The notes below the pieces were generated by a model that saw only the letters and a program-made list of their open reading frames with translations, searched no databases and was not told the origin of the DNA. DNA of 64,000 nt, taken from positions 1 through 64,000 of the forward strand of contig JAJDOK010000044.1 of assembly GCA_022340185.1 (NCBI GenBank). The letters are read 5' to 3'. Position 1 is the first letter of the stretch, and every line of letters starts with the position of its first letter. The DNA is from Salaquimonas sp. GTDB lineage: Bacteria; Pseudomonadota; Alphaproteobacteria; Rhizobiales; Rhizobiaceae. Both the position numbers and the translations under genes were made by a program. Below, piece by piece: positions 63,161 through 64,000 of this stretch.

Positions 63161-64000
63161 ATCTGCCTTGCCGCAAAATTGTCCCGTGCGAATTGCGGTA
63201 TCGGCACCGCCCGGCGCGTTTCGAGATTCATCACCAGGCAGCGCAATTCTGATGCTGCCACAGGTTCACCGCTTGTCATTTCTTCGAGCTGGTGGCGCAT
63301 CAGGAAGGTGTTCTCCTCCATCGTCTCGATCCATGAGACGAGCGCCAGTCCGGTTCCCGGTTCGATGCGTCTTAGCCGCGTCAGCTTGGTCTCGACCGCG
63401 ACCCGGCCGTGCATGGTCCCTGTCAGCCATTCTGTGGTGATGCCGGCAAAGTTCCACACATGCGCCGCCGCATCCGTCAGTCGCGAAATGAGCGCATTGG
63501 ACAGTATGTCGCCGTCCGGCCCGCTTTCGCCGATACGCGCCACCGTGCGGCTGGAGATCAGGGCCCGTCCCTGCTTTATCAGCGTACGCGTATCGACCGG
63601 TTGCGTCGGGCCGTAGCCGACGCCGCGCGGCAATGCCGGCGCGGCTTCATTCAGTCCGCAAACCGGCACGCCGTCGATCCGGTAGCCGGGCTGATCGAGC
63701 GCGGTCGCCGCCAGTTCGCCGCTGTCGGCGTCGCGCATGAGATGGACAACCGAACCCGCCGCCTCTCCCTCGCCCAGGATGGCCGAATGGATTATGGTCG
63801 ATCGCGCCACATGCAGTTCGCGGTGATAGCGTACATGGCGAAGGATTGCCGTGCGTGCGCCAGGATTGGTTCCGCTCACCGCCAGTGCGAAGATTTCCGA
63901 AGCCTGCTGGAAGGCGCGGAAATAGAACTGCACGTTCATATGCGCGTTCTCGTCGCAATCCCATGTGTTGACGAAGCCTCGATAGGTCTCGAGGAACGGC
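63157..64000 (-). CDS. Acyl-CoA thioesterase family protein, double hotdog, 5' end outside window
   Basis: Reading the minus strand from the right edge, the frame continues unbroken as ETYRGFVNTWDCDENAHMN into the visible protein, so the ATG at 63939 is internal and the true start lies beyond the window. WDCDENAHMNVQFYFRAFQQASE is the hotdog signature around the helix Asp/His, and a second hotdog is visible at RLTDAAAHVWNFAG and VAVETKLTRLRRIEPGTGLAL. Such enzymes hydrolyse acyl-CoA esters. At least 281 codons are present. Confidence 0.85.
   Translation of the reverse strand, partial: PFLETYRGFVNTWDCDENAHMNVQFYFRAFQQASEIFALAVSGTNPGARTAILRHVRYHRELHVARSTIIHSAILGEGEAAGSVVHLMRDADSGELAATALDQPGYRIDGVPVCGLNEAAPALPRGVGYGPTQPVDTRTLIKQGRALISSRTVARIGESGPDGDILSNALISRLTDAAAHVWNFAGITTEWLTGTMHGRVAVETKLTRLRRIEPGTGLALVSWIETMEENTFLMRHQLEEMTSGEPVAASELRCLVMNLETRRAVPIPQFARDNFAARQI

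Noticed and set aside
1-64000. CRISPR arrays, tRNA or rRNA genes, insertion sequences, prophage genes
   Set aside because: No repeat-spacer array, no cloverleaf or rRNA-like sequence and no transposase or integrase reading frame was found on either strand by eye; small tRNAs could in principle be missed without a search.

Overview
The window is a 64-kb stretch of alphaproteobacterial chromosome, most likely from a member of the Hyphomicrobiales (Rhizobiales; Rhizobiaceae or Phyllobacteriaceae-like). Supporting evidence is the high GC content, a GcrA-family cell-cycle regulator, a SAM-II riboswitch in front of metZ, a class I lysyl-tRNA synthetase, a PodJ-like polar protein, a long bidomain dCTP deaminase, and small alphaproteobacterial families (TIGR02186, DUF6460-like). 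Gene order resembles what I recall for Sinorhizobium meliloti in two blocks (ppk2-phoR-pst-phoU-phoB-gcrA-argD-argF-hslO, and the fad operon next to podJ). No rRNA, tRNA, CRISPR array, transposase, integrase or prophage was seen, so this is core chromosome.

Layout. 1-5.3 kb: the end of a molybdenum-hydroxylase FAD subunit, TrkH potassium transporter, a flavin-dependent nitronate monooxygenase, an unknown single-pass membrane protein and polyphosphate kinase 2. 5.5-13.3 kb: a complete phosphate module (phoR, pstS, pstC, pstA, pstB, phoU, phoB). 13.4-17.6 kb: gcrA, then arginine genes argD and argF and the redox chaperone hslO, with a rich regulatory gap (13876-14388). 17.6-31.98 kb: single housekeeping genes on both strands (apaG, CDP-alcohol transferase, RidA, metZ with riboswitch, dCTP deaminase, pentapeptide protein, XagB-like glycosyltransferase, solute-binding protein, sterol-desaturase-like oxidase, TerB, LysRS, nuclease-like protein, S24 repressor, DsbA-fold isomerase, methyltransferase). 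32.2-40.4 kb: a seven-gene minus-strand beta-oxidation operon. 40.6-43.1 kb: a LuxR-type regulator divergent from two tandem secreted 8-cysteine proteins, then a MerR regulator. 43.7-50.1 kb: podJ, a TSUP exporter and two small membrane proteins. 50.1-64 kb: Lhr-type helicase with PdeM, RNase T2, deacetylase, MATE exporter, arylsulfatase, TlpA-like thioredoxin, ArsC, pyrD with a DUF952 gene, an unknown exported protein and an acyl-CoA thioesterase cut by the right edge.

How the parts connect. PstS and the PstCAB transporter import phosphate and with PhoU signal to PhoR and PhoB; polyphosphate kinase beside them fits phosphate storage. The beta-oxidation genes carry a 20-bp operator that recurs with one mismatch at the promoter of the nitronate monooxygenase gene 37 kb away; a MerR regulator of the type expected to bind such sites lies 2.5 kb from the operon. 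Cell-cycle signals (GANTC sites) cluster upstream of gcrA and podJ.

The least explained element is the pair of small secreted proteins at 41945-42690. They share an N-terminal signal peptide and four cysteines with identical spacing, and are divergent from a LuxR-type regulator. I do not recognise the family. Other items of note are a 22-bp tandem duplication carrying the Shine-Dalgarno site of the MerR gene, a hairpin placed a few bases after the best argD promoter, and several imperfect or perfect dyads at promoters.
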